DNA of 12,737 bases from Deltaproteobacteria bacterium (GTDB lineage: Bacteria; Desulfobacterota; Dissulfuribacteria; Dissulfuribacterales; JALVPX01), in contig JALVPX010000137.1 in the NCBI GenBank assembly GCA_027031565.1, positions 1 to 12,737 on the forward strand, written 5' to 3'. Position 1 is the stretch's first letter. Each line of letters begins with the position of its first letter. This document shows positions 1-5,579 of the stretch, piece after piece. A program made the translations under genes and the position numbers. The notes beneath the pieces are model-generated. The model was not told where the DNA came from. It saw nothing but the letters and a program-made list of their open reading frames with translations, and did no database searches.

Positions 1-768
1 TACATCAACACCTTTATCCTCTAGCTCCTCGGCAAGCCTGAAACCGACCCTTCCTCCTCCAATTATAAAAACTTTTTTCGGGGCACTGCTGGCAAGGTTT
101 AAAAGCTGCTCCACAGCAGATATGTCTTTTTTCCGTACTACCACATAGATACGGTCTCCGGGCTGGATAATATCTGAGCCTTTAGGGATAATGGTCTGAC
201 CTTCACGCACTATGGCCACAACAAGGAAATTGTACAAGCCCTGGAGATCCCGCAACTGGGCCAGGGTAAGGTCACAGACAGGATTTTCAGGCCTAATCTG
301 ATATCCCAGGAGCACTACTTCACCTTGGGCAAAGTCCACCATCTCAAAGGCCTCTGAGACCTCTGAGATTCGCACTATCTCCTGGGCCATTACGTGGTCT
401 GGATTGATAACGAGATCAATACCGAGACGGTGTTCACTCAAAGGTGAATTTAAAGATATATATTCCTGATTTCTAACCCTGGCAACCAGACGTTCAACCC
501 CATATTCTTTAGCCATTATGCAGGAAATAAGGTTGACCTCATCCATGTCTGTAACTGCAATAAAGAGGTCTGCCTTTGATATTCCTGCATTTTCCAGCAC
601 CGAGGGCGAAGCACCGTTACCCTCTATACCAAGGATGTTGAGCTCCCTTTCGATCCTACGGATATGCTCAGCATCCCTGTCTATCAAGACAACTTCATGG
701 TTTTCTGTAGAAAGCTGTTGGCACAAATGACGCCCGACTTCGCCAGCACCTACTATAATTATCTTCAT
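1..768 (-). CDS. trkA: Trk potassium uptake protein TrkA, 3' end cut off by window edge
   Basis: TrkA is the cytoplasmic, nucleotide-binding regulator that gates the TrkH/TrkG K+ channel. The 256 codons present open with MKIIIVGAGEVG, a Rossmann GxGxxG (G7, G9, G12), and an acidic residue (D30) closes beta-strand 2 as expected for NAD(H) binding. A TrkA-C (RCK-C) domain occupies about residues 140-215. A second Rossmann fold begins at about 231 with IIGGGRVG (G237-G242) and is interrupted by the window edge. The duplicated RCK-N/RCK-C layout matches full-length TrkA of about 450 residues, so roughly 200 residues lie outside. The ATG at 768 follows AAAAGG at 5-nt spacing. The only upstream gene on this strand is tRNA-Cys, whose terminator ends 16 bases before the start. 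Family assignment is firm; partial status is due only to the window boundary. Confidence 0.95.
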   Translation of the reverse strand, partial: MKIIIVGAGEVGRHLCQQLSTENHEVVLIDRDAEHIRRIERELNILGIEGNGASPSVLENAGISKADLFIAVTDMDEVNLISCIMAKEYGVERLVARVRNQEYISLNSPLSEHRLGIDLVINPDHVMAQEIVRISEVSEAFEMVDFAQGEVVLLGYQIRPENPVCDLTLAQLRDLQGLYNFLVVAIVREGQTIIPKGSDIIQPGDRIYVVVRKKDISAVEQLLNLASSAPKKVFIIGGGRVGFRLAEELEDKGVDV

Positions 769-783
769 AGCAGCCTTTTACAC

Positions 784-816
784 AAAAAAAGGATTGCCTG
801 CCACTGCATGCAATCC
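784..816 (-). terminator. Rho-independent terminator of tRNA-Cys
   Basis: On the minus strand a perfect 7-bp stem, GGATTGC/GCAATCC, encloses a 12-nt loop and is followed at once by seven T residues. It lies 13 bases beyond the encoded CCA end of tRNA-Cys, so it would end the tRNA transcript. It also sits directly upstream of trkA, leaving almost no room for a separate trkA promoter after it. Confidence 0.9.
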
Positions 817-828
817 CGTATTATTGTT

Positions 829-904
829 TGGAGGCGGCGCCCGGATTCGAACCGGGGAATAACGGTTTTGCAGACCGTCGCCTTAGCCACTTGGCTACGC
901 CGCC
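829..904 (-). tRNA. tRNA-Cys (anticodon GCA)
   Basis: A full cloverleaf can be folded by eye on the minus strand. The acceptor stem is GGCGGCG/CGCCGCC, the D-arm has a 3-bp GCC/GGC stem, and the anticodon stem ACGGT/ACCGT has loop CTGCAAA, giving anticodon GCA. The variable loop is 5 nt, and the T-arm CCCGG/CCGGG has loop TTCGAAT. The mature body is 73 nt (832-904) and the genome encodes the 3' CCA (829-831). The discriminator base is U73, the established identity element for cysteinyl-tRNA synthetase, which supports the anticodon call. It appears to be a single-tRNA unit with its own promoter-like sequence and terminator. Confidence 0.97.
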
Positions 905-918
905 ACAAGGTGTGCAGA

Positions 919-947
919 TGATTACCATACCCCAATAGGGTTGACAA
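919..947 (-). promoter_or_regulatory. Probable sigma-70 promoter of tRNA-Cys
   Basis: The minus strand shows -35 TTGTCA (942-947), a 17-nt spacer and -10 TAATCA (919-924). The -10 is preceded by TGG, giving an extended -10 TGn. It would start transcription a few bases before the tRNA 5' end. The -10 hexamer itself is weak; the support is the exact spacing, the extended element and the position between aroF and the tRNA. Confidence 0.5.
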
Positions 948-956
948 GAGCTGAAA

Positions 957-1964
957 CTACACCTCAATGTTCATGTGCCTTAAGTCATGCACTAGCTGCT
1001 CAAATTGTTCAGGATAAAGGGATTGAGGCCCGTCAGACATAGCCTTTTCAGGGGCGTCGTGCACCTCTACGAGAAGACCAGCTGCCCCTGCTGCTGCAGC
1101 TGCCCTGGCCAGCGGTATCACCTGATCCCGCACACCGGCAGCATGGCTTGGATCAACCACGACCGGAAGATGGCTGACCTTTTTCAAATATGGAAGCGCA
1201 TTAAGGTCCAAGGTGTTTCTTGAATGCTTAACAAAGGTCCTGATGCCCCTTTCACAAAGCACTACTTGGGTGTTGCCTTCAGACATTATGTATTCGGCAG
1301 CCATGAGCCACTCATCTACTGTAGCCCACATGCCCCTTTTCAACAAAACCGGCTTCTTTGCCTGGCCAGCCCTTAACAGCAGCCTGTAGTTCTGCATATT
1401 TCTCGTGCCGATCTGGATCATATCCGCATAATCCTCCACAAGGCCGCATACCTCATGGTCGGTTGCCTCGGTCACGATGAAAAGCCCGGTTTCCTCCCTG
1501 ACCTTTGCCAGGATCTCAAGCCCCTTTTCCCTCAACCCCTGAAATGAATAGGGCGACGTTCTGGGCTTGAAGGCACCAGCCCTGAAAAAGGTCGCACCTG
1601 CCTCTTTCACCTTTTCGGCAATGGAGAGAGCCTGATATTCGCTTTCGACTGCGCAGGGACCTGCCATCAAAACGAGACGGGAACCGCCTATAAGGACATC
1701 GCCACTTCCAAAAGGGATCGTAGTATCTTCTGGGTGCATCTCCCTGCTCACCAGTTTATAGGGCTTGGAGACGGCTATTGCATCCCTTACCCCAGGCATG
1801 TTGAGGAAAAGTGCTGGATCAACCGGCCCCTCATTTCTCAATATCCCTATGGCAGTTCGTTCACCACCTGGAATGGGTTTTGGCTCCCAGCCGTGTGACC
1901 GTATTGCTTCAATTACCCCTTCTATATCCCTTTGAGTGGCGTCCTGCCTCATAACAATCAACAT
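957..1964 (-). CDS. aroF: 3-deoxy-7-phosphoheptulonate (DAHP) synthase, class Ib AroF type
   Basis: It condenses phosphoenolpyruvate with erythrose 4-phosphate, the first committed step of aromatic amino-acid synthesis. The 335-residue protein has an N-terminal ferredoxin-like regulatory domain (about 1-70) followed by the TIM-barrel. Visible motifs are AGPCAVES with metal ligand C104, the substrate-binding KPRTSPYSFQG (133-143), KRGMWAT, DPSH with H274, E300 in LLVEVH and D311 in SDGPQSL, so the complete metal set is present. Length and N-terminal domain resemble the Thermotoga-type enzyme, where that domain mediates feedback inhibition; this is inferred for the present protein. I chose ATG 1964 because AGGTGGTG lies 6 nt upstream. 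An in-frame GTG at 1976 falls inside that ribosome binding site. No other aromatic-pathway genes are adjacent. Confidence 0.95.
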   Translation of the reverse strand: MLIVMRQDATQRDIEGVIEAIRSHGWEPKPIPGGERTAIGILRNEGPVDPALFLNMPGVRDAIAVSKPYKLVSREMHPEDTTIPFGSGDVLIGGSRLVLMAGPCAVESEYQALSIAEKVKEAGATFFRAGAFKPRTSPYSFQGLREKGLEILAKVREETGLFIVTEATDHEVCGLVEDYADMIQIGTRNMQNYRLLLRAGQAKKPVLLKRGMWATVDEWLMAAEYIMSEGNTQVVLCERGIRTFVKHSRNTLDLNALPYLKKVSHLPVVVDPSHAAGVRDQVIPLARAAAAAGAAGLLVEVHDAPEKAMSDGPQSLYPEQFEQLVHDLRHMNIEV

Positions 1965-1989
1965 CTCTAACACCACCTTTTAAATGTGA

Positions 1990-2019
1990 ATTCTGCAATA
2001 GCTAACCACTAAAGGACAA
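1990..2019 (-). promoter_or_regulatory. Possible sigma-70 promoter of aroF
   Basis: The minus strand has TTGTCC (2014-2019), an 18-nt spacer and CAGAAT (1990-1995). Each hexamer matches consensus at 4 of 6 positions. It lies just after the fmdB terminator and 25 bases before the aroF ATG, where a promoter is needed. The match is moderate only. Confidence 0.3.
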
Positions 2020-2031
2020 ATGACACAAGCC

Positions 2032-2059
2032 AAAAAAAGGCGCCACATAAAGGCGCCTT
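2032..2059 (-). terminator. Rho-independent terminator of fmdB
   Basis: On the minus strand AAGGCGCC and GGCGCCTT form an 8-bp G/C-rich stem with a 7-nt loop, overlapping a run of seven T residues. It begins 33 bases after the fmdB stop and separates fmdB from aroF. Confidence 0.92.
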
Positions 2060-2092
2060 GAACACACTTTCACTTTGTTTTTAAAAACTGAA

Positions 2093-2338
2093 TCAGTCCT
2101 TCTTGGAGGGCGTTTCCTTTTTACTGGATGATTCAGAAGAACTCTTTTCAGAAGACTTACGGTTGCAATAATCTGTTACGTACCAGCCGCTTCCTTTAAG
2201 CTGAAAACTTGTTTGAGATACCAGCTTGTGCATACGCCCTTTGCAATTATCGCACTCTGTCAAGGGTGGATCACTCACCTTTTGCCAGTTTTCAACGATC
2301 TTGCCGCACTGTTCACACTGGTATTCATAAATAGGCAT
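2093..2338 (-). CDS. FmdB-family zinc ribbon protein
   Basis: This is an 81-residue protein of the FmdB/CxxC_CxxC_SSSS family, small zinc ribbons of unclear function, some annotated as regulators from old formamidase/amidase operon work. It starts MPIYEYQCEQCG, with the four zinc cysteines C8, C11, C29 and C32 in two CxxC knuckles. The typical GSGWY segment follows at about 50-54, then a low-complexity Ser/Lys/Glu tail (about 60-81) that is probably disordered. GGGAGGTG sits 6 nt before the ATG, a strong ribosome binding site. It lies 81 bases after the zincin-like gene and has its own terminator. Family membership is certain; the biochemical role is not known, and I infer none. Confidence 0.93.
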   Translation of the reverse strand: MPIYEYQCEQCGKIVENWQKVSDPPLTECDNCKGRMHKLVSQTSFQLKGSGWYVTDYCNRKSSEKSSSESSSKKETPSKKD

Positions 2339-2395
2339 TTGAACACCTCCCTAAAATATTCACATCTCAGGATCGATTGATTTTCGATTTTTAAA

Positions 2396-2423
2396 AAGAT
2401 AGCTCATTTTTCCCAACTATCAA
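2396..2423 (-). promoter_or_regulatory. Possible promoter of fmdB
   Basis: The minus strand has TTGATA (2418-2423; 5 of 6 to TTGACA), a 16-nt spacer and TATCTT (2396-2401; 4 of 6 to TATAAT). It overlaps the stop codon of the upstream gene and would give a leader of about 50 nt for fmdB. It is a motif match only. Confidence 0.3.
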
Positions 2424-2941
2424 GGCCTTTGTTTGAAATAGTCCAAGACAACCGTCATTTCTTTTATTGGCACATTAGAAAGAATATCATTGGTCAGATC
2501 ATGCACGTGGCTCTCTTCCAGCTCTCGCTCGGCCGTTTCTGGATGGACACGAAATGAACCGAACCGGACAATATGCACCAGCTCATGGGATATCACATAG
2601 ACCAGCATGGAATAAATACTTATTCCATCCCTAACGAGAAAATGGTTCAAGATTTTTTGATCATTCAAAATAATCTTGTAAAGAACAGGACTGTCTGTAC
2701 CCCTCATTTTGTCTTCAAAATTTTTGGCATAGCGCACCAAGTGGGCCAGGGCATCACCTGGATGCTCTTTTTCAGAAGCATCCCGCAAGGTGCAGATTTC
2801 ATAAGGATGCCTCAGCCAATTCCGGGAAGAGAGGTCGAAATATTCGGTGACCAGCTCTTCAGAGGTCTTGACCGCCTCATCCAAAACAACAAGATGCTCG
2901 GTGCTGAAAAAGTCTTGGTTTTTCACAAGCATTTGTTTCAT
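2420..2941 (-). CDS. Uncharacterised HExxH putative metalloprotein
   Basis: I do not recognise this 173-residue protein as a named family. Residues 117-128 read ISHELVHIVRFG, a HExxH zinc-binding helix (H119, E120, H123) with the hydrophobic setting typical of zincin peptidases. About 20 residues on, an acidic, His-rich helix (E140, E142, E143, H145, H147, D148) could give a third ligand, as the downstream Glu does in gluzincins. No signal peptide or membrane segment is evident, so it is probably cytoplasmic. The N-terminal half looks helical and has a run of charged residues around 54-80. The gene ends in tandem stops, TGA TAG. The start is uncertain: ATG 2941 and ATG 2932 both lack a clear Shine-Dalgarno. 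It could be a protease, or a metal-dependent protein with another activity; the HExxH call rests on the motif alone. Confidence 0.75.
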   Translation of the reverse strand: MKQMLVKNQDFFSTEHLVVLDEAVKTSEELVTEYFDLSSRNWLRHPYEICTLRDASEKEHPGDALAHLVRYAKNFEDKMRGTDSPVLYKIILNDQKILNHFLVRDGISIYSMLVYVISHELVHIVRFGSFRVHPETAERELEESHVHDLTNDILSNVPIKEMTVVLDYFKQRP

Positions 2942-3030
2942 TAGTTAAACTTGCAGCCCAGGGCGATTGACTGGATTACAGCCCTAATGCCTATTGCAAA
3001 AAATAATGTTTTCTGCCTGAAAAGCAACAA

Positions 3031-3084
3031 ACAAGGTGTGGCTATATCAACACAGGCTGTCCATTTTTCGACACCTTGTTTTTT
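3031..3084 (+). repeat. Inverted repeat with trailing T run, terminator-like
   Basis: ACAAGGTGT (3031-3039) and ACACCTTGT (3071-3079) form a perfect 9-bp stem around a 31-nt loop, followed by T6 (3079-3084) on the plus strand. The loop contains a minor ACAG/CTGT hairpin. The polarity fits a plus-strand terminator, but no plus-strand gene lies upstream, so it could instead end antisense transcription through the zincin-like gene. The loop is longer than usual for an intrinsic terminator. Confidence 0.4.
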
Positions 3085-3174
3085 CAGAAATCCCTTACAA
3101 GGGTAAGGCATGCCCTAAAATCGGTCTAATTTTGTCCGAAATAAGCAGAACTACTATGGCATTTATATTGCATG

Positions 3175-3234
3175 TTGAGAAAAAATTATTAAAGTTATTA
3201 ATAACAAATTGCAACAGTAAAACTGGTTAACTAG
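3175..3234 (+). promoter_or_regulatory. Possible promoter and operator-like palindromes upstream of the micro-ORF
   Basis: TTGAGA (3175-3180; 5 of 6 to TTGACA), a 16-nt spacer and ATTAAT (3197-3202; 4 of 6) could form a promoter. The -10 lies within a perfect 12-bp palindrome GTTATTAATAAC (3194-3205). A second near-palindrome, CTGGTTAACTAG (3223-3234), lies immediately before the ribosome binding site. Symmetric sites overlapping a -10 suit a dimeric repressor; this is inference from symmetry, in A/T-rich DNA where short palindromes arise by chance. Confidence 0.3.
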
Positions 3235-3248
3235 ATAGGAGCAAAAAT

Positions 3249-3362
3249 ATGTATTGTTTGAAAAACCCAAACAGGCCTACCCAACCTGCAATATGCAGCA
3301 ATTGCAGACGCAAGTGCGAACGCGCCGGCAAGAGGAAAAAGGGACGTAAGCTAAAGTCCTAA
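3249..3362 (+). CDS. 37-residue Cys-rich, highly basic micro-protein (hypothetical)
   Basis: This is a plus-strand frame of 37 codons plus TAA. AGGAG (3237-3241) sits 7 nt before the ATG, one of the better ribosome binding sites in the window. Four cysteines (C3, C16, C19, C23) are spaced C-x12-C-x2-C-x3-C, which could bind one zinc ion. I count 13 Lys/Arg and a single acidic residue (E24), with the C-terminal third (28-36) almost all basic, suggesting RNA or DNA contact. Its stop overlaps the cheZ stop by 12 bases in tail-to-tail orientation. It is the only plausible plus-strand gene here. I do not recognise a family. Coding is supported by the ribosome binding site and cysteine clustering; chance cannot be excluded at this length. 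Confidence 0.55.
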   Translation: MYCLKNPNRPTQPAICSNCRRKCERAGKRKKGRKLKS

Positions 3363-4031
3363 ATCTTCCAGAAGGGAATCCACAGAATCCTGGGATACCC
3401 CCTCCTGCGGGCCTTTGAGTAAATCTATGGCCTTGCGGGTATCTTCATTTACCGAGGCACTGTCTTTACCCTCTTCCCTGCCTTTCATTTTAACACCAGC
3501 TGAAACCAACAGGGTCAACAACTTGTCCTCTATTGATTTCATAGCTGAAACAACCTTCTTTATGCGCTGGCCCGTTATGTCCTGAAACGAACAGGCAGCC
3601 ACAATTCCCATGGAATCGGCATCTGCCTCATCCAGGAGCTGCATGATTCTTGCCGCCTTTTCATTGTCTTCAATGTCTTCCAGGATGGCACGAATCTTCT
3701 GCATACGCTTCTGATTTTTCTCGGTCAGATCCATAATCTGGTCCGTAGCCTGCTCGGTTGACCTTACAATAGCATCGAGCTGGTCCGAGGCCTCTTGGAA
3801 GGCATTGTTTGCCTTTTGGGTGGAATCATGCAAGTGGCCAAGGGTTTCCTTGAATTCACTTATTGTATTGTAAACACCGTCGAGACCGGCCTTCATTTCC
3901 AGGGCGAGTTCCTTGTAGAATTGCCCTTCCGCCACTTTCTTAAGGAACTTGTCCATTTTCTGATCAAATATTTCCGATATGCTTTCCTTGATCTGGATCA
4001 AGACGGATTCGGTCATCTTGTTGTCAGACAT
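3351..4031 (-). CDS. cheZ: CheY-P phosphatase CheZ
   Basis: CheZ dephosphorylates CheY-P to end the flagellar motor-switch signal. The 226-residue product is almost all helical, with a long predicted hairpin (about 60-175) as in the CheZ dimer bundle. The catalytic segment ACSFQDITGQRIKKV carries D151 and Q155, which match the E. coli Asp143/Gln147 pair that positions the attacking water. A charged, probably flexible linker (about 180-212) leads to the C-terminal peptide SVDSLLEDLGL, which resembles the E. coli CheY-docking tail ending LLDSLGF. GGAGG lies about 9 nt before the ATG. No other chemotaxis gene is in the window, so it must act on a CheY encoded elsewhere. It follows sfsA after 87 bases with no visible terminator and has a possible sigma-28-like site of its own. 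Confidence 0.93.
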   Translation of the reverse strand: MSDNKMTESVLIQIKESISEIFDQKMDKFLKKVAEGQFYKELALEMKAGLDGVYNTISEFKETLGHLHDSTQKANNAFQEASDQLDAIVRSTEQATDQIMDLTEKNQKRMQKIRAILEDIEDNEKAARIMQLLDEADADSMGIVAACSFQDITGQRIKKVVSAMKSIEDKLLTLLVSAGVKMKGREEGKDSASVNEDTRKAIDLLKGPQEGVSQDSVDSLLEDLGL

Positions 4032-4106
4032 ATAAAAACGCCTCCGCTACTCGAATAGTGACTGCCAAAACGGCCTGTTCATGCTTTGCACAGTTCCTTG
4101 TAGTTG

Positions 4107-4134
4107 CTATCGGCAAGTTCAGTCTAGTTGGTTA
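4107..4134 (-). promoter_or_regulatory. Possible sigma-28 (FliA) promoter of cheZ
   Basis: The minus strand reads TAAC (4131-4134), a 16-nt spacer and GCCGATAG (4107-4114). The enterobacterial FliA consensus is TAAA-N15-GCCGATAA, so the -10 matches at 7 of 8 positions and the -35 core at 3 of 4, with a spacer one base long. It overlaps the sfsA stop and would give a leader of about 70 nt for cheZ, a gene class commonly under sigma-28. It is a motif match only. Confidence 0.4.
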
Positions 4135-4850
4135 AAGGCATCATCGCATAGGGGAATTGCGCCGATATGGACCAAAAATGGGGCCTCATATGCTATGAGC
4201 ATAGGGTATAATTCAACCCCTTTTTCCTGGGCCTGTTTGAGCGTCTTTGCAAATTCAGGATCGATTTCGTGATTGGGAGCAAAACATTGGGCATCTTTTC
4301 GGAATATGAGGAAAAATATTGCTGCCCTGGCCCCCCCTTGCTTAAGCCCTATCAACTCCGATACGTGTTTCCGCCCCCTGGCGGTAGGTGCGTCTGGGAA
4401 AAGCGCCCTTCCCTTCTCGGCAAGGGTGCATCCCTTGGTCTCCACAAATACCTTCTGGCCATTTGTAAGTGTGATGGCAAAATCAAGCCTGCTTCGGCCC
4501 ACTTTAAATTCAGGCTCAATCTCCTTGATCTTCCCTATTGGTGAAATGGCTGCATTTGAGAGCAGCTGTTCGACTAACGTGCGATGGTAGGCGGAATTGA
4601 CGAAAACCCAGTCAGAATGCCTTTTAACTGCCAAAAGGTCCCAACCTGTTTTGCGCCTTGGATTCAATGCCTTTTTCAAGCGCACTTTGGCGCCATGAAC
4701 CAGCAGATCCGGCAATCTTCCAGGATCATGCACATGGATCAGCACACCGTCCTGCCTGATCGGAGAAATTATATTCACCCTTCCCAGAAAGCGGTTGGGT
4801 CTTTCCAGGAACACGCCCTCGGCATCATGGGCTATCTTTAAGAGTTCCAC
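4119..4850 (-). CDS. sfsA: SfsA family nucleic-acid-binding/nuclease-like protein
   Basis: SfsA proteins have an N-terminal OB-like fold and a C-terminal PD-(D/E)xK-like domain. The E. coli member was named for stimulating maltose metabolism and binds DNA, but its true role is unsettled. The 243 residues show the OB-region signature HDPGRL (41-46), then RSRLDF with D123 and VFVETKGCTL with E137 and K139, the expected nuclease-like acidic/lysine set. FPDAPTARGRKHVSEL (151-166) is the family hallmark. The start is GTG 4850, with AGGA about 9 nt upstream; it lies inside the end of tsaB, overlapping it by 26 bases, so translation is probably coupled. It is the last gene of the long operon before cheZ. 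Family assignment is secure and function is not. Confidence 0.93.
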   Translation of the reverse strand: MELLKIAHDAEGVFLERPNRFLGRVNIISPIRQDGVLIHVHDPGRLPDLLVHGAKVRLKKALNPRRKTGWDLLAVKRHSDWVFVNSAYHRTLVEQLLSNAAISPIGKIKEIEPEFKVGRSRLDFAITLTNGQKVFVETKGCTLAEKGRALFPDAPTARGRKHVSELIGLKQGGARAAIFFLIFRKDAQCFAPNHEIDPEFAKTLKQAQEKGVELYPMLIAYEAPFLVHIGAIPLCDDAFNQLD

Positions 4851-5559
4851 CAGACTTTTTCCTGCTGCGGTTCAACTCAGCCTCAGAAGGGCGTACATAG
4901 ATGGGTTTCAATAAGGCAGTATCATCTGCCTTGCCGCGCTGTTTGAATCTCTTGAACCCAAGATATCCGACTGAAGAAGGAAGCTGCCTGTTCAACACAG
5001 GCGATGGAAGCCTGACCTCTTCACCATATTTGTCGGCGAGGATCTCGAAACACTGGTCAACACCGCTTCCCACCAGCCACACCCTTTTACCTTTCACCCT
5101 TTTGGAAACTTCGTGAGGAGAAAGCACCATGTAATCTGTCGTGCGCTCTTGCGTGTAATCCAACCCGATTTCATACAGAGCACAATACACCTCGCCCTTC
5201 CTGGCATCTATCAAAGGAAGCACATGATCCCCTGGGCATCCAGTTATGGTGTGTGCAAGGGCATCCAGGCTGGGCACGCCGACCATTGGTATTTTCAAAC
5301 CATATGCCAGTCCCTTTGCCACTGACATCCCGATGCGCAATCCTGTAAAGCTGCCTGGACCCTGGGATACAGCCACGAGCTGCAAGTCAGAAAATTCAAG
5401 CCCTATTTCCTCAAACAGGAACCTGGTCAATGGCAGGAGCCTCCGGGAGTGGGTCCTGCGGCTTGAAAAAGCCGCTTCCCCTATTACCCTGCCTTTGTCC
5501 AACAGGGCCATCCCGCCGTAAATTCCAGAGGTTTCCAAGGCCAGGGTGATGAAAGACAT
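4825..5559 (-). CDS. tsaB: tRNA threonylcarbamoyladenosine (t6A) biosynthesis protein TsaB
   Basis: TsaB (YeaZ) is the non-catalytic ASKHA-fold partner that dimerises with TsaD for transfer of threonylcarbamoyl to A37 of ANN-decoding tRNAs. The protein starts MSFITLALETS, the first phosphate-binding strand. It carries GPGSFTGLRIG (about 68-78), the segment most diagnostic of the family, followed by GVPSLDALAH. The 244-residue length is usual. I chose ATG 5559, which gives the standard N-terminus; an in-frame TTG at 5571 would add four residues and neither start has a clear Shine-Dalgarno. It begins 20 nt after rseP, so coupling to rseP translation is likely. The 3' end overlaps sfsA by 26 bases. 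The partner genes tsaD, tsaC and tsaE are not in the window. Confidence 0.94.
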   Translation of the reverse strand: MSFITLALETSGIYGGMALLDKGRVIGEAAFSSRRTHSRRLLPLTRFLFEEIGLEFSDLQLVAVSQGPGSFTGLRIGMSVAKGLAYGLKIPMVGVPSLDALAHTITGCPGDHVLPLIDARKGEVYCALYEIGLDYTQERTTDYMVLSPHEVSKRVKGKRVWLVGSGVDQCFEILADKYGEEVRLPSPVLNRQLPSSVGYLGFKRFKQRGKADDTALLKPIYVRPSEAELNRSRKKSGGTLKDSP

Positions 5560-5579
5560 GGGCCGGGTCAATGCAGATT

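Larger units (their letters stand above)
2942..3248. other. Gene-free spacer between the zincin-like gene and the micro-ORF
   Basis: This 307-base stretch is A/T-rich, particularly 3140-3220. It holds a long-loop inverted repeat with a T run (3031-3084), a possible plus-strand promoter with two palindromes (3175-3234) and the micro-ORF ribosome binding site (3237-3241). A 64-codon frame at 3036-3230 has no ribosome binding site and runs through these elements, so I do not count it as a gene. Confidence 0.6.

Noticed and set aside
2393..2421. GATAG/CTATC hairpin followed by T5 as terminator of the zincin-like gene
   Set aside because: The stem is only 5 bp and A/T-rich with a 14-nt loop, and it begins inside the tandem stop codons; too weak to call.
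3036..3230. 64-codon plus-strand frame in the spacer before the micro-ORF
   Set aside because: It has no ribosome binding site, runs across the inverted repeat and the A/T-rich promoter-like stretch, and shows no recognisable motif.
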